From: Beijerinckiaceae bacterium
GTDB taxonomy: Bacteria > Pseudomonadota > Alphaproteobacteria > Rhizobiales > Beijerinckiaceae
DNA length: 64,000 nucleotides
Direction of reading: 5' to 3'
Assembly: GCA_947453205.1 (NCBI GenBank)
Contig: CANGFT010000011.1
Span: 1-64,000, forward strand
Position numbers and translations under genes: made by a program. How positions within the stretch are numbered: the stretch's first letter is position 1; every line of letters begins with the position of its first letter. The notes under the pieces are model-generated. The model ran no database searches, was not told the origin of the DNA, and saw nothing but the letters and a program-made list of their open reading frames with translations. Below are positions 23,601 to 31,572 of the stretch, piece after piece.

Positions 23601-23958
23601 CGGCGCGATGGTCGCCCGGGACGATGGCGAGCTCGAACCCATGCTGGCGCGCGGCCTTCGCGAGCTCCTCGACGCCGTAGCGCCAATAGTCGAGGCCGCC
23701 GAGCAAACGCACCAGCACGAAGCGGGCCTTCGGCGCCATGGTCTCGAGGTAGAGATCCACGGAATAGGGATGCTGCAATTGCGCGATGTTGGCGACGCGC
23801 AGATCAGGAAGCGCGCTGTCCTTGCGCCACGCGCTGGCGAGGCCTGACAGATCGCTGTCGGAGAAGGACAGGAAAAGGATGTCGGCCGGCGTCTGGCCAA
23901 GATCAACCGCAGCGGCGCCTTCGTCGAGAAAAACAGTCTCTGTTCGAAGAAGGTGCAT
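20650..23958 (-). CDS. cobN: Aerobic cobaltochelatase subunit CobN
   Basis: 1102 residues. Large subunit of the ATP-dependent chelatase that inserts cobalt into hydrogenobyrinic acid a,c-diamide. Typical CobN/BchH segments: MHLLRTETVFLDEG N-terminus, HCGTHGTLEWLPGK, ARWIQGQMRHGYRGASEIA-like C-terminus. The CobS and CobT partners are not in the window. ATG 23958 is preferred because GGAAG sits 6 nt upstream; a GTG at 23973 would add five residues and overlap the cobW stop in the GTGA manner. Confidence 0.95.
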   Translation of the reverse strand: MHLLRTETVFLDEGAAAVDLGQTPADILFLSFSDSDLSGLASAWRKDSALPDLRVANIAQLQHPYSVDLYLETMAPKARFVLVRLLGGLDYWRYGVEELAKAARQHGFELAIVPGDHRADDRLDQASTLSPQELQRLHAYFQCGGADNFAQCLNYIAARLGRDAPWSEPAPMRAAFTFEAACRCAPGAAARALIVAYRSVVAADDAAPLIALADALGARGFAVTCVAVTSLKDPGAIAELAPLLADVAPDVILNTTSFSGREDGGACVLDRADAPVLQAMLSTTRKAQWEASGRGVGAVDLAMNVALPELDGRIVTRAISFKTQAEPSEGAQFSRVLHEPEPDRIAFVADLARAWAHLRRLEPAHRRIACILSDYPHRGGQAGYAVGLDTPASVAAIAQALKAQGYDVGDVDAARLMERLNHAAPAAALSLAQYKRLFARLPQPFQDQVAAAWGAPSGAFRFRVVQAGNLLVALQPLRGGGDVKGDYHNANLPPSHAYCAFYLWLREVHGFDAMIHCGTHGTLEWLPGKAAALSRHCAPEVLLGPAPVLYPFIVNNPGEAAQAKRRLCALTLGHLTPPLTAAETHGAAIEVEALLDEYSSAQSLDPARAARISRAIIARAAETGLMQDAGIASSDPDEILGGLDAWLCDLKDMRIADGLHVFGRSAQWRDEDLSAQDRANLARSPQGEIEGLLRALAGRFVEPGPAGAPSRGRFDVLPTGRNLYSLDPRSVPTRTAWEIGKRAAQEVVARYVQDHGDWPRAIVIDLWGSATMRTGGDDLAQAMALIGARPLWDQTSSRVSGFEILPQAVFGRPRVDVTLRISGLFRDVFATQIALFDSAVQAIAQLDEGDEDNPIAAARRAGSEAPLRIFGAAPGDYGTGLSQRIASEDWGSRAELGEAYLDAASHAYGASGEGVEAKAAFRAQVAGADAFVHVQDMAGQDVLDSDAFAEHEGGFAAAAQALGQSPALYHVDATRETAPKVRTLPEEVARVLRARATNPRWIQGQMRHGYRGASEIARTLGNLYAYAALSDAVESRHFDLMFDATLGDEAVCAFLAAHNPDAQRDMAQTFSNAARRGFWVSRRNSAMMALRDILGEPMGLAS

Positions 23959-23969
23959 GGCCGCTTCCG

Positions 23970-25013
23970 TCACAGGGCCGAGAGGGCGGCGGTGATCGCG
24001 GCGCGGTCGATGCCTTTTTCGCCGATGAAGACGAGGCCTCCCGCGCGCGGCGCGCCCGCAGGCCAGGCGCCGTCGAAGTGATGGCGGAACCGCGCGCCCA
24101 CGCCCTGCACCAGCAGCCGCATGGGCTTGCCCGCGACCTCCACATAACCCTTGATGCGCAGGACGTCATGGGCGCCGGCCAGGCCCTGAAGGCCCGCGAC
24201 GAAGGCTGCGGGATCAGCGATGGCGGGAACCGGCAGCGCGAAACTGTCGAAGTCCTCGTGGTCGTGGTCCTCTTCGCCATCGTGATGGGAGGGGCGGTTG
24301 GCGAGGTCATCCTCGGCGCGCGCGTTCAAACCGAGCAGGATGTCCGCTGCGACCTTGCCCTCGCGCGTCTCGACGATCCGCACGGCGCGTGGCACGGCGG
24401 CCATGATGTCAGCCGACACGCGCGCGATCTCGCTTGCGTCCATCAGATCGGTCTTGTTGAGGATGATGAGGTCGGCGCAGAGGAGTTGGTCCGTATAGAC
24501 CTCCTCCAGGGGATCATCATGGTCGATGGCCATGTCCTGCGCGCGCTGGGCCAGAAGCTTCTGCGGATCGTCCGCGAAACGCCCCGCCGCCACGGCCGCG
24601 CCATCGACCACGGCGATGACGGCGTCAACGGTCAGGCGCGCGCGGATGGGCGGCCAGTCGAAGGCCTTCACGAGGGGCTTGGGCAGGGCGAGGCCGGAGG
24701 TTTCGATCACGATATGGTCGGGCCGCTGCGGCAGGGCGAGCAGCCGTTCCATGGCCGGGGCGAAATCGTCGGCGACCGTGCAGCAGATGCAGCCATTGGC
24801 GAGCTCGACGATGTTCTCCTCCGGGCAGGCCTCGACGCCGCAGGACCGCAGGATGTCGCCGTCGACGCCCACATCGCCGAATTCATTGATGATGAGCGCA
24901 AGGCGCCGTCCGCCCGCGTTTTCGATGAGATGGCGCACGAGGGTCGTCTTCCCGGCGCCCAGAAAGCCCGTGATGATCGTGACCGGAATTTTAGCGAAAT
25001 CGGCGGCGGTCAT
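23970..25013 (-). CDS. cobW: CobW, COG0523-family GTPase metallochaperone
   Basis: 347 residues. G3E GTPase thought to deliver cobalt during B12 synthesis. P-loop GFLGAGKT at residues 16-23, metal-binding GCICC (Cys75, Cys77, Cys78), NKTD guanine motif, and a His/Asp/Glu-rich loop HHDGEEDHDHED before the C-terminal domain. Immediately upstream of cobN in the riboswitch operon; overlaps the DUF1636 gene by 4 nt. The longer in-frame start lies within that gene and is rejected. Confidence 0.95.
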   Translation of the reverse strand: MTAADFAKIPVTIITGFLGAGKTTLVRHLIENAGGRRLALIINEFGDVGVDGDILRSCGVEACPEENIVELANGCICCTVADDFAPAMERLLALPQRPDHIVIETSGLALPKPLVKAFDWPPIRARLTVDAVIAVVDGAAVAAGRFADDPQKLLAQRAQDMAIDHDDPLEEVYTDQLLCADLIILNKTDLMDASEIARVSADIMAAVPRAVRIVETREGKVAADILLGLNARAEDDLANRPSHHDGEEDHDHEDFDSFALPVPAIADPAAFVAGLQGLAGAHDVLRIKGYVEVAGKPMRLLVQGVGARFRHHFDGAWPAGAPRAGGLVFIGEKGIDRAAITAALSAL

Positions 25014-25399
25014 GGGGCGGTCTCCAGAGCGGGCGTGAGCGGGGGGACGCGCGAGACGACGCCGCGCTTGAGCGCCTCGGGGCGCTGCTTCCAGGGAATG
25101 AGGCCGTCTGCGGTCGCGCCATAGAGGGCGGCGCCGTCGAGGATCACATCGGCCCCTGCATCGGCGGGCAGATCGCCATAGACATAGGTCCATTTGCCCG
25201 GCGCGGCGAAGCTGATGGTGCAGGCGCGCTTGCACACGCTCAGACATTCGACGGGATGGATATGGACCGCCGCGCGCCGCTGCTCGGCCAACTCGGTCAG
25301 CGCCCGGTGCAGACGCGCGCCCGAACGGTCGGCGGCGGCGACGCCGGCTTCATCAGCCAGCTTGCAGGTGGTGCAGACGTAGATATGCGTGGTCGCCAT
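25010..25399 (-). CDS. DUF1636 cysteine-rich metal-binding protein
   Basis: 129 residues. Resembles the thioredoxin-fold ferredoxin-like DUF1636 family, often found beside cobW. Cys9, Cys12, Cys52, Cys56 and Cys60 could bind a 2Fe-2S cluster or metal ion. First gene behind the B12 riboswitch, so made only when B12 is short; a role in cobalt or electron supply to CobW/CobN/CobG is inferred. Its Shine-Dalgarno (AGGACAGGG) lies in a predicted hairpin. Confidence 0.8.
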   Translation of the reverse strand: MATTHIYVCTTCKLADEAGVAAADRSGARLHRALTELAEQRRAAVHIHPVECLSVCKRACTISFAAPGKWTYVYGDLPADAGADVILDGAALYGATADGLIPWKQRPEALKRGVVSRVPPLTPALETAP

Positions 25400-25442
25400 C
25401 GCCCTGTCCTGTCAACGCCTCGCAGTGAGCGAGGCAGGGGCG
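25398..25442 (-). promoter_or_regulatory. Candidate riboswitch expression platform hiding the ribosome binding site
   Basis: On the minus strand GCCTCGC and GCGAGGC (25435-25429 and 25423-25417) form a perfect 7-bp stem with a 5-nt loop. Outside it, CGCCCCTG (25442-25435) can pair with CAGGGCG (25406-25400), with one bulged C, burying the Shine-Dalgarno that precedes the ATG at 25399. No U-tract follows, so translational rather than transcriptional control is inferred. Confidence 0.5.
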
Positions 25443-25515
25443 CGGCGCCGGCTTAAGCCGTGTTCATGGCCAAAGGCGATAAACAGCCCCGGGGCACCCC
25501 GCCCGGCGCGTTGCA

Positions 25516-25709
25516 TGAGGTCGCTGGCAGGTCTCCTGGCTTGCGGATCAGCGCCCCATGCCGCCTTCCCAGCCCGCCCGAAGGTCAGCCAGTGGCTTTT
25601 TGGCATATGGCTACCCGCTTACAGTTGCGAGGGCAGCTATGGAATAGGCGGCCTGCGCCGCCGTCACCATATTCCCGATTAACCCTCCGGGGAGGGACCA
25701 TCGACCTTC
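25516..25709 (-). promoter_or_regulatory. Cobalamin riboswitch (aptamer)
   Basis: Read on the minus strand, the region carries the conserved B12-aptamer blocks in order: GGGAATATGGTG, TGCCCTCGCAACTGTAAGCGG-like core, AGCCACTGG, GGGAAGGC, and the B12 box GCCAGGAGACCTGCC (25540-25526). AGGTCG (25707-25702) can pair with CGACCT (25523-25518) to close P1. It sits in the leader of DUF1636-cobW-cobN-cobG-cobH-cobI-cobJ and should repress it when adenosylcobalamin binds. TTGACA at 25740-25735 is a possible -35, but I see no good -10. Confidence 0.95.
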
Positions 25710-25827
25710 ACACCGTGCGGGAGCGGGGCATTGATGTCAATCTCCTTTCCGTGGCATCCCTTGTCTCTAGGCATCCATTGCCGTTCCCGGCGCTGCGGGC
25801 GCCTCGCCACCCCACGGACCAAGCCAT
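25710..25827. other. Non-coding stretch between riboswitch and cobO
   Basis: Together with the leader this makes the only gap over 400 bp in the B12 cluster (25400-25827). It must hold the divergent promoters for the riboswitch operon and for cobO-cobQ. Apart from the weak TTGACA noted for the minus strand, I can name no clear box. Confidence 0.4.
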
Positions 25828-26445
25828 ATGAGCGCACTGGATGACGAAGCCGAGCGCCGCCATCGCGAGAAGATGGCGAAGCGCAAGCAGGTTCAGGACG
25901 CGGAGGTCGCCTCCAAGACCATCGCGCAGAAGGCGCTGCTGATCGTCAACACGGGGCCGGGCAAGGGCAAGTCAACGGCGGCCTTCGGGCTGATCCTGCG
26001 GGCGCTGGGCCATGACTGGCGCGTGGGCGTGGTGCAGTTCATCAAGGGAGCCTGGGAGACGGGGGAGCGGCGGGCGCTCGCGCGGTTCGGCGATCAGATC
26101 GCCTGGCACACCATGGGCGAGGGCTTCACCTGGGAGACGCAGGACCGCGCCCGCGACGTCGCCGCCGCCAAGGCCGCATGGGGCAAGGTTCTGGAACTCA
26201 TGGCGGACCCGACCATCCGCCTGCTGGTGCTTGATGAGCTCAACATAGCCCTGCGCTATGATTATCTGCCGCTCACCGAGGTGGTCGAGGCCCTCAAGGC
26301 GCGGCGCGGCGATCTGCATGTGGTGGTCACCGGCCGCAATGCGAAGCCTGAGCTCATCGAGGCCGCCGATCTCGTGACCGAGATGGGCGCGGTGAAACAT
26401 CACTTCGCTGCGGGCGTGAAGGCGCAGGTGGGGATCGAATTTTGA
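25828..26445 (+). CDS. cobO: Cob(I)yrinic acid a,c-diamide adenosyltransferase
   Basis: 205 residues. CobA/BtuR-type enzyme that transfers the 5'-deoxyadenosyl group of ATP to cob(I)alamin precursors. P-loop variant [14 protein letters not shown] near residues 37-50, [20 protein letters not shown], and [19 protein letters not shown] are all typical. First gene of cobO-cobQ; the stop overlaps the cobQ start by 4 nt. Confidence 0.95.
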   Translation: MSALDDEAERRHREKMAKRKQVQDAEVASKTIAQKALLIVNTGPGKGKSTAAFGLILRALGHDWRVGVVQFIKGAWETGERRALARFGDQIAWHTMGEGFTWETQDRARDVAAAKAAWGKVLELMADPTIRLLVLDELNIALRYDYLPLTEVVEALKARRGDLHVVVTGRNAKPELIEAADLVTEMGAVKHHFAAGVKAQVGIEF

Positions 26446-27911
26446 ACGGCAGGCGCGGCAAGGCCCTGATGATTCAGGGCGCAGGCTCCGACGTCGGCAA
26501 ATCGCTGATCGTCGCGGGGCTCTGCCGCGCCTTCCGCAACCGTGGCCTGACGGTGCGGCCCTTCAAGCCGCAGAACATGTCGAACAACGCCGCAGTGACG
26601 GCGGACGGCGGCGAGATCGGCCGGGCGCAGGCCCTGCAGGCGCGGGCCTGCGGCGCCCCGGCCAGCGTCCACATGAACCCGGTGCTCCTGAAGCCCCAGA
26701 GCCAGATCGGCTCGCAGATCGTGGTGCAGGGCAAGGTCAGGGGCAGCGCCAATGCCCGGGATTACCAGACCCTGAAGCCCGAACTCATGGGCGCCGTGCT
26801 GGACAGCTTCGAGCGCCTGCGGTCGGAAGCGGACCTCGTCCTTGTCGAGGGCGCGGGCAGCGCGGCCGAGATCAACCTGCGCGCCAACGACATCGCCAAC
26901 ATGGGCTTCGCCCGCGCCGCCGATGTCCCCGTGGTCGTGCTGGGGGACATCGACCGGGGCGGGGTCATCGCCCAGATCGTGGGCACGCAGGCGGTCATCG
27001 CGCCGGAGGATGCGGCGCTGGTGGTGGGCTTCATGGTCAATCGATTCCGGGGCGACCCCAGCTTGTTCGAGGCAGGGCTGACGGCCATCGCGGAGCGTTC
27101 GGGCTGGCCCTCGCTCGGGCTCATCCCGTGGTTTCCCGACGCCGCCCGCCTGCCGGCGGAGGATGCGCTGGCGCTCGACCAGCGGAAGGCGCCGGGCGAG
27201 GGCCCCGTGACCATCGCCGTCCTGCAACTGCCGCGCATCTCCAATTTCGACGATTTCGACCCGCTGAAGGCCGAGCCTGGCGTGCGGCTCGTCTTCGTGC
27301 GGCGGGGGGAGACCATCCCCGTGGAGGCCGCCCTCGTCATCATCCCCGGCTCCAAGACGACCATCGCGGACCTTGCGGCGCTGCGGGCGCAAGGCTGGCA
27401 TATCGATCTGGCCGCCCATGTGCGGCGGGGCGGGAAGGTGCTGGGTGTCTGCGGGGGCTATCAGATGCTGGGCCGCAGCATCGAAGATCCCCTGGGGATC
27501 GAGGGCGATGCGGGCGCCTGCGAGGGGCTCGGCCTGCTCGACGTCGGCACGGTCATGGAGGCCTCCAAGACCCTCAAGCAGGTCACGGGCCGCTGCCTGG
27601 CGGAGGGCGCGCCCTTCACCGGATATGAAATGCACATCGGCCGCACCGATGGCCCGGACAGGGGGCGGCCCCTGCTGGAGATGGCGGACGGTCGGCGCGA
27701 GGGCGCGTCCTCCGCCGACGGGCGCGTGCGCGGCGTCTATGTGCACGGGCTTTTCAGCGATGATCGGCAGCGCCGGACCTGGCTGAACTGGATCGGCGCC
27801 GACGCGTCCGATTTCGCCTATGAGCAGGGAATTGAGGACACGCTCGACGCGCTCGCGGCGCATCTCGAAAAGCATGTGGATTGCGGCCGCATCCTCAGCC
27901 TTGCGCGATGA
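26442..27911 (+). CDS. cobQ: Cobyric acid synthase
   Basis: 489 residues. Amidates side chains b, d, e and g of adenosylcobyrinic acid diamide with glutamine and [16 protein letters not shown]-loop near the N-terminus, [10 protein letters not shown], and a C-terminal amidotransferase domain with VCGGYQMLG. The TTG start overlaps the cobO stop as TTGA and gives the usual N-terminal length; ATG at 26469 would start directly on the P-loop strand and is less likely. 3' end overlaps convergent cobD by 17 nt. Confidence 0.95.
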   Translation: MNGRRGKALMIQGAGSDVGKSLIVAGLCRAFRNRGLTVRPFKPQNMSNNAAVTADGGEIGRAQALQARACGAPASVHMNPVLLKPQSQIGSQIVVQGKVRGSANARDYQTLKPELMGAVLDSFERLRSEADLVLVEGAGSAAEINLRANDIANMGFARAADVPVVVLGDIDRGGVIAQIVGTQAVIAPEDAALVVGFMVNRFRGDPSLFEAGLTAIAERSGWPSLGLIPWFPDAARLPAEDALALDQRKAPGEGPVTIAVLQLPRISNFDDFDPLKAEPGVRLVFVRRGETIPVEAALVIIPGSKTTIADLAALRAQGWHIDLAAHVRRGGKVLGVCGGYQMLGRSIEDPLGIEGDAGACEGLGLLDVGTVMEASKTLKQVTGRCLAEGAPFTGYEMHIGRTDGPDRGRPLLEMADGRREGASSADGRVRGVYVHGLFSDDRQRRTWLNWIGADASDFAYEQGIEDTLDALAAHLEKHVDCGRILSLAR

Positions 27912-28869
27912 CGAGCGCCGCTGCGCTGAACAAGGCCAGCGCCTGAATGACGAGGGCGCGGCGGTAGAGGCCAAGGGCGCGGCGGATGTCTCCCGCCCCG
28001 GCCTCGACCCGGCCTGACCCCATGAAGGCGTCCTGCGTCAGTTCCGTCCCATAGACGCGAGGCCCCGCGAGCCTGAGGCCCAGCGCGCCCGCCATGGCCG
28101 CCTCGGGCCAGCCGGCGTTGGGGGAGCGGTGACGGCTTGCGTCGCGCCAGACCGCCTTTGCGGCCTCGCGGGCGGACAACCCCGGGCTCAGGGCGGCGGC
28201 GATCACAAGGAACAGGGCCGTCAGGCGCGAGGCCGGGAGATTGATGACGTCGTCGAACCGCGCCGCCGCCCAGCCGAAGGCCTCGTGGCGCCTGGTGCGA
28301 TGGCCGATCATGCTGTCGGCGGTGTTCGCGGCCTTGTAGAGGACGCCGCCGGGCAGGCCGAGGGCCGCCGTCCAGAACAGGGGCGCGACCACGCCATCGG
28401 AGAAATTCTCCGCGAGGCTCTCGATGGCCGCGCGAGCGACCCCCGCCTCGTCCAGCACCGCAACATTGCGCCCGACGATCATGGAGACGGCGCGCCGCCC
28501 CCCTTCCAGCCCCTGCCCTTCCAGCGCCTCCGCCACAGCCGCGACATGCTCGTAGAGGCTGCGCTGGGCGGGCAGGCTGGCTGCGAGCAGGGCGAGGGCG
28601 AGGAAGCCCAAAGGGCCCGTCAGCGCCCATTGCAGCGCGAGGGCGACGCCCCCCGCGAGCGCGAGCAGGATCGCCAGCGCCGCGCAGCCGGCGAGCCTGC
28701 GGGCGGCGAAGGAGGCGGCCTCGCGGTTCAGCCCGCCATCGAGCCGCCGGATCAGCGCCCCGATCCAGCTCACGGGGTGGCCGATTGCGCGCCAGACCGC
28801 TTGGGGATAACCAAACAGGGCTTCGCAGATCAAAGCTGCGCAGGCGAGGAGCAGGGACGCGGTGAGCAT
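27895..28869 (-). CDS. cobD: Adenosylcobinamide-phosphate synthase (CbiB type)
   Basis: 324 residues, integral membrane protein with several hydrophobic helices. Joins aminopropanol phosphate to adenosylcobyric acid. Conserved [41 protein letters not shown] and [19 protein letters not shown]. Name follows the Pseudomonas denitrificans scheme, where cobD equals cbiB. Its start codon shares bases with the divergent cobC start region. Confidence 0.94.
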   Translation of the reverse strand: MLTASLLLACAALICEALFGYPQAVWRAIGHPVSWIGALIRRLDGGLNREAASFAARRLAGCAALAILLALAGGVALALQWALTGPLGFLALALLAASLPAQRSLYEHVAAVAEALEGQGLEGGRRAVSMIVGRNVAVLDEAGVARAAIESLAENFSDGVVAPLFWTAALGLPGGVLYKAANTADSMIGHRTRRHEAFGWAAARFDDVINLPASRLTALFLVIAAALSPGLSAREAAKAVWRDASRHRSPNAGWPEAAMAGALGLRLAGPRVYGTELTQDAFMGSGRVEAGAGDIRRALGLYRRALVIQALALFSAAALVIAQG

Positions 28870-29902
28870 GAGCCTACCAATGGGCGTAAGCGGCGATGCG
28901 GAGCGGCTTCTCCAGCACGGCGGAAACCTCGCCGCCGCCCGCAGGCTCTATCCGCGCGCGCCAGAACCGTGGATCGACCTCTCCACCGGGATCAACGCCA
29001 GAGCTTACCCGGTGGGGGCATTGTCTGAGGCATCATGGCGGCGTTTGCCAGAAGAAAATGCGGCCCTTGCGCTCGAGGACGCCGCCCGGCGCGCCTATGG
29101 GGCGCCTGAATCGGCCTGCGTCGTGGCGGCGCCCGGCACGCAGGCGCTGATCGGCCTTCTGCCCCTGCTGGCGCCCGCCAAACGGGTGGGCATCCTTGAC
29201 TTCACCTATAGCGAGCATGAGCTGTGCTGGGCGGGCGCGGGCGCGCAGGTCGAGACGGTGGACAGCCTCGACGCGCTCGGGGGGTTCGACCATGCGGTGA
29301 TCGTGAACCCCAACAATCCCGATGGAAGGCTCGTCCCGCCGCCCGCCCTGCTCGCCCTCGCAGAGCGGCTTGCGGCGCGCGGGGGACGGCTGATCGTGGA
29401 CGAAGCCTTCGTCGATTTCCTCCCCCCGGAGGCCAGCGTCGCGCCTCTGCTGCCGCCCTCAGGGATGATCGTGCTGCGCTCCTTCGGCAAGGCCTATGGC
29501 CTCGCGGGCCTGCGGCTAGGCTTCGCCCTCGCAGGCGCTGCGGAGGCCGCGCGGATGCGCCGGGCGCTCGGGCCATGGCCTGTCTCAGGCGCGGCCATCG
29601 AAATCGGCCTTCGCGCCCTTGGCGACGCCCTCTGGCGCGACGAGGCCCGCGCCCGCGCCAATCAGGACGCGGGACGCCTTGATGAAATCCTGCGCGCGGC
29701 AGGCTTCACCCCGGCTGGCGGAACGCCGCTGTTTCGCTGGATCAGATGCGCCGACGCCCACGGGGCTTTTCGAAGGCTCGCGGGCGCGGGCGTTCTGGTG
29801 CGGGCCTTCGAGAGCCAGCCACAGGCCCTGCGCTTTGGAGTCCCGACAGGCGAGGCGATTTGGCAGGAGCTTGCCCGTCGCCTCACAATGGCGGGGCTGT
29901 GA
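28862..29902 (+). CDS. cobC: Threonine-phosphate decarboxylase, PLP-dependent
   Basis: 346 residues, class I/II aminotransferase fold. Provides (R)-1-amino-2-propanol phosphate for the B12 nucleotide loop. LSTGINARAYP, NPNNPDGR, VDEAFVDF, and the PLP-lysine motif SFGKAYGLAGLRLG are present. GTG 28862 is preceded by AGGAG; ATG 28868 is also possible. Either start overlaps the divergent cobD start. Equivalent to Salmonella cobD; cobC is the Pseudomonas denitrificans name. Confidence 0.92.
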   Translation: MSMSLPMGVSGDAERLLQHGGNLAAARRLYPRAPEPWIDLSTGINARAYPVGALSEASWRRLPEENAALALEDAARRAYGAPESACVVAAPGTQALIGLLPLLAPAKRVGILDFTYSEHELCWAGAGAQVETVDSLDALGGFDHAVIVNPNNPDGRLVPPPALLALAERLAARGGRLIVDEAFVDFLPPEASVAPLLPPSGMIVLRSFGKAYGLAGLRLGFALAGAAEAARMRRALGPWPVSGAAIEIGLRALGDALWRDEARARANQDAGRLDEILRAAGFTPAGGTPLFRWIRCADAHGAFRRLAGAGVLVRAFESQPQALRFGVPTGEAIWQELARRLTMAGL

Positions 29903-29911
29903 CGGGACGGC

Positions 29912-30283
29912 TCAGGCCACCCGATGAAATCTTCGGGGATCGGGCTGCGCGGGCGGACCCTCGATCTGACCCTGACGCGACAGGTCGAGGCTCTGCGACA
30001 GGAACCGCTCCAGCACGACGTTCAACGCGGCGGCGTCGAACAAGGGGTGGGATGACGCCTCATCGGCGAGTCCGCGCCAGGCTTCTTCGGCGGCGGCGAG
30101 GGTGAAACATTCCACCGCCCAAAGCGCCGCCTTCGAAAAGGCGACATTGCGGGCGGCGCAGAAGGCGCCCAGACGATCGACAAGCGCCGGGTCGAGCCGC
30201 GCTCGCATCTCCTCCTCAAGCTCCAGCGCAGATACTGAATCTTTACCAAGCTCAAGCAACAGATCAACAAGCGCCGCCATCAT
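29912..30283 (-). CDS. Hypothetical protein, 123 residues
   Basis: Not recognised. Acidic, mostly helical-looking protein without signal peptide or membrane segment. A GGGAGGGCG ribosome binding site directly precedes the double-ATG start, supporting expression. It is convergent with cobC (9 nt apart) and stands alone. Two cysteines only; no catalytic motif seen. Confidence 0.6.
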   Translation of the reverse strand: MMAALVDLLLELGKDSVSALELEEEMRARLDPALVDRLGAFCAARNVAFSKAALWAVECFTLAAAEEAWRGLADEASSHPLFDAAALNVVLERFLSQSLDLSRQGQIEGPPAQPDPRRFHRVA

Positions 30284-30467
30284 CGCCCTCCCTCGAAGAC
30301 CATCGCCGATCCTACATAGGGCGCGCGGCAGACGCGCCCAGCGCCGGACCGCTGATTCAGGGCGCAGAACAAGCGGACAGATCCGTCCCGCGCGGCGCGA
30401 AGGGCGGCTGCGCCTTGGCGGGCGAGGCCATGTCTTCTATCGTTGATCCTGCATAGGGGGATTCGAC

Positions 30468-31475
30468 ATGGGCGTTTCTGGCTCCAGCGCCGACGCAGCG
30501 AAACAGGATGGCCCGGCGCAGCCGCCCCCATCCACGCCGCGCCGCATCGACGTGCATCACCACGTCTATCCCCCCGAATGGTTCGCCGCGAAGAAAGACT
30601 TCATTCTCGCGAGCTCCGACAATCCGCCGACCATCATGACCCAATGGACGCCGCAGCGCTCTCTGGAGCAGATGGATCAATACGGCATCTCGACCGCCGT
30701 CGTCTGTCTGGGCAATCCCGGCGTCTGGTTTGGCGATGTGCAGGAATCGCGCATGCTCATGCGCATCTGCAATGAATATATGGCCCGGCTTGGCGGCGAT
30801 TTTCCGGGCCGTTTCGGCGCCTTCGCGCCCCTCGCGCTGCCCGATGTCGAGGGCTGCCTCAATGAGATCGCCTATGCTTTCGACGTCCTGAAGATGGACG
30901 GCGTGCATGTGCTCTCAAGCTATGGCGAGCGCTGGCCGGGCGATCCCTTCTTCGACCCGGTCTTTGCGGAGCTGGACCGGCGTAAGGCTGTGGTCTTCAT
31001 CCACCCCACGGCCCCTGATTTCTGCGCGAACCTCAACACCGGCGCGCCGCCCTCGATCCTCGAACTGCCCTTTGATGAAGCGCGGGCGGTCGCCAGCCTC
31101 GTCTTCAATGGCGTCGTCACCAGATATCCCGACATCAAATTCATGATCTCCCACGCAGGCGGACCCATTCCGGTGCTCGCCACACGCATGGACCAACTGA
31201 TGCGCAATCCCAGGATCGCCGAGCGCCTGCCGGAAGGCGTGCCGGCCGCCCTGAAGAAACTCTATTTCGAAGTGGCGAATTCGACGGTCAATCCATCGGC
31301 GATGGCCGCGCTGAACGCGCTGGTCCCGCCCTCGCAGATCCTTTTCGGCTCCGACTATCCCTATGTGCGGATTGAAAAGACCGTAGGCGGCCTTGACCGC
31401 CTCGATTATGGACCGGACATGCTGGCGGCGATCAACCACACCACCGCCCTGAAACTGTTCCCGCGCTTCGCCTGA
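30468..31475 (+). CDS. Amidohydrolase family protein, ACMSD-like TIM barrel
   Basis: 335 residues, cytoplasmic. Metal ligands in RRIDVHHH (His30-32), FIHP, SHAGGP and the terminal FGSDYPY match the amidohydrolase-2 / aminocarboxymuconate-semialdehyde decarboxylase group, which hydrolyses or decarboxylates small cyclic or aromatic acids. GGGGG 8 nt before the ATG is a fair ribosome binding site. Shares PG(V/I)WFGD and LPDVEG with the exported amidohydrolase at 40850-41950, so they are paralogues. Lies 97 nt upstream of the ABC/Hyu operon; substrate unknown. Confidence 0.85.
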   Translation: MGVSGSSADAAKQDGPAQPPPSTPRRIDVHHHVYPPEWFAAKKDFILASSDNPPTIMTQWTPQRSLEQMDQYGISTAVVCLGNPGVWFGDVQESRMLMRICNEYMARLGGDFPGRFGAFAPLALPDVEGCLNEIAYAFDVLKMDGVHVLSSYGERWPGDPFFDPVFAELDRRKAVVFIHPTAPDFCANLNTGAPPSILELPFDEARAVASLVFNGVVTRYPDIKFMISHAGGPIPVLATRMDQLMRNPRIAERLPEGVPAALKKLYFEVANSTVNPSAMAALNALVPPSQILFGSDYPYVRIEKTVGGLDRLDYGPDMLAAINHTTALKLFPRFA

Positions 31476-31496
31476 GCGAGGTCCGCGCGCCGAATC

Positions 31497-31538
31497 TTGA
31501 CTTTTCGCACCTGCCCATGAACAAGGTTGCGAAGTCAA
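31497..31538. promoter_or_regulatory. Imperfect inverted repeat, candidate operator
   Basis: TTGACTTTTCGCACC (31497-31511) and GGTTGCGAAGTCAA (31525-31538) are inverted copies apart from a TT insertion and one extra base. It lies in the 97-bp gap before the ABC transporter operon, which otherwise has few features, and could be a regulator site controlling it. Confidence 0.45.
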
Positions 31539-31542
31539 AAGA

Positions 31543-31557
31543 GCCGGACGCTCCGGC
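31543..31557. repeat. Short perfect hairpin
   Basis: GCCGGA-CGC-TCCGGC, 6-bp stem with 3-nt loop, about 15 nt before the ABC ATPase start. No T-run follows, so a terminator is unlikely; it may affect leader folding. Confidence 0.4.
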
Positions 31558-31572
31558 ACTGGGTGGAACGTC

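Noticed and set aside
25700-25827. Second riboswitch for cobO-cobQ on the plus strand
   Set aside because: No B12 box or aptamer blocks in the plus-strand orientation.
26400-27974. 524-residue minus-strand frame opposite cobQ
   Set aside because: High-GC antisense shadow; cobQ motifs on the plus strand are unambiguous.
31543-31557. Terminator before the ABC operon
   Set aside because: Perfect stem but no T-run on either strand.
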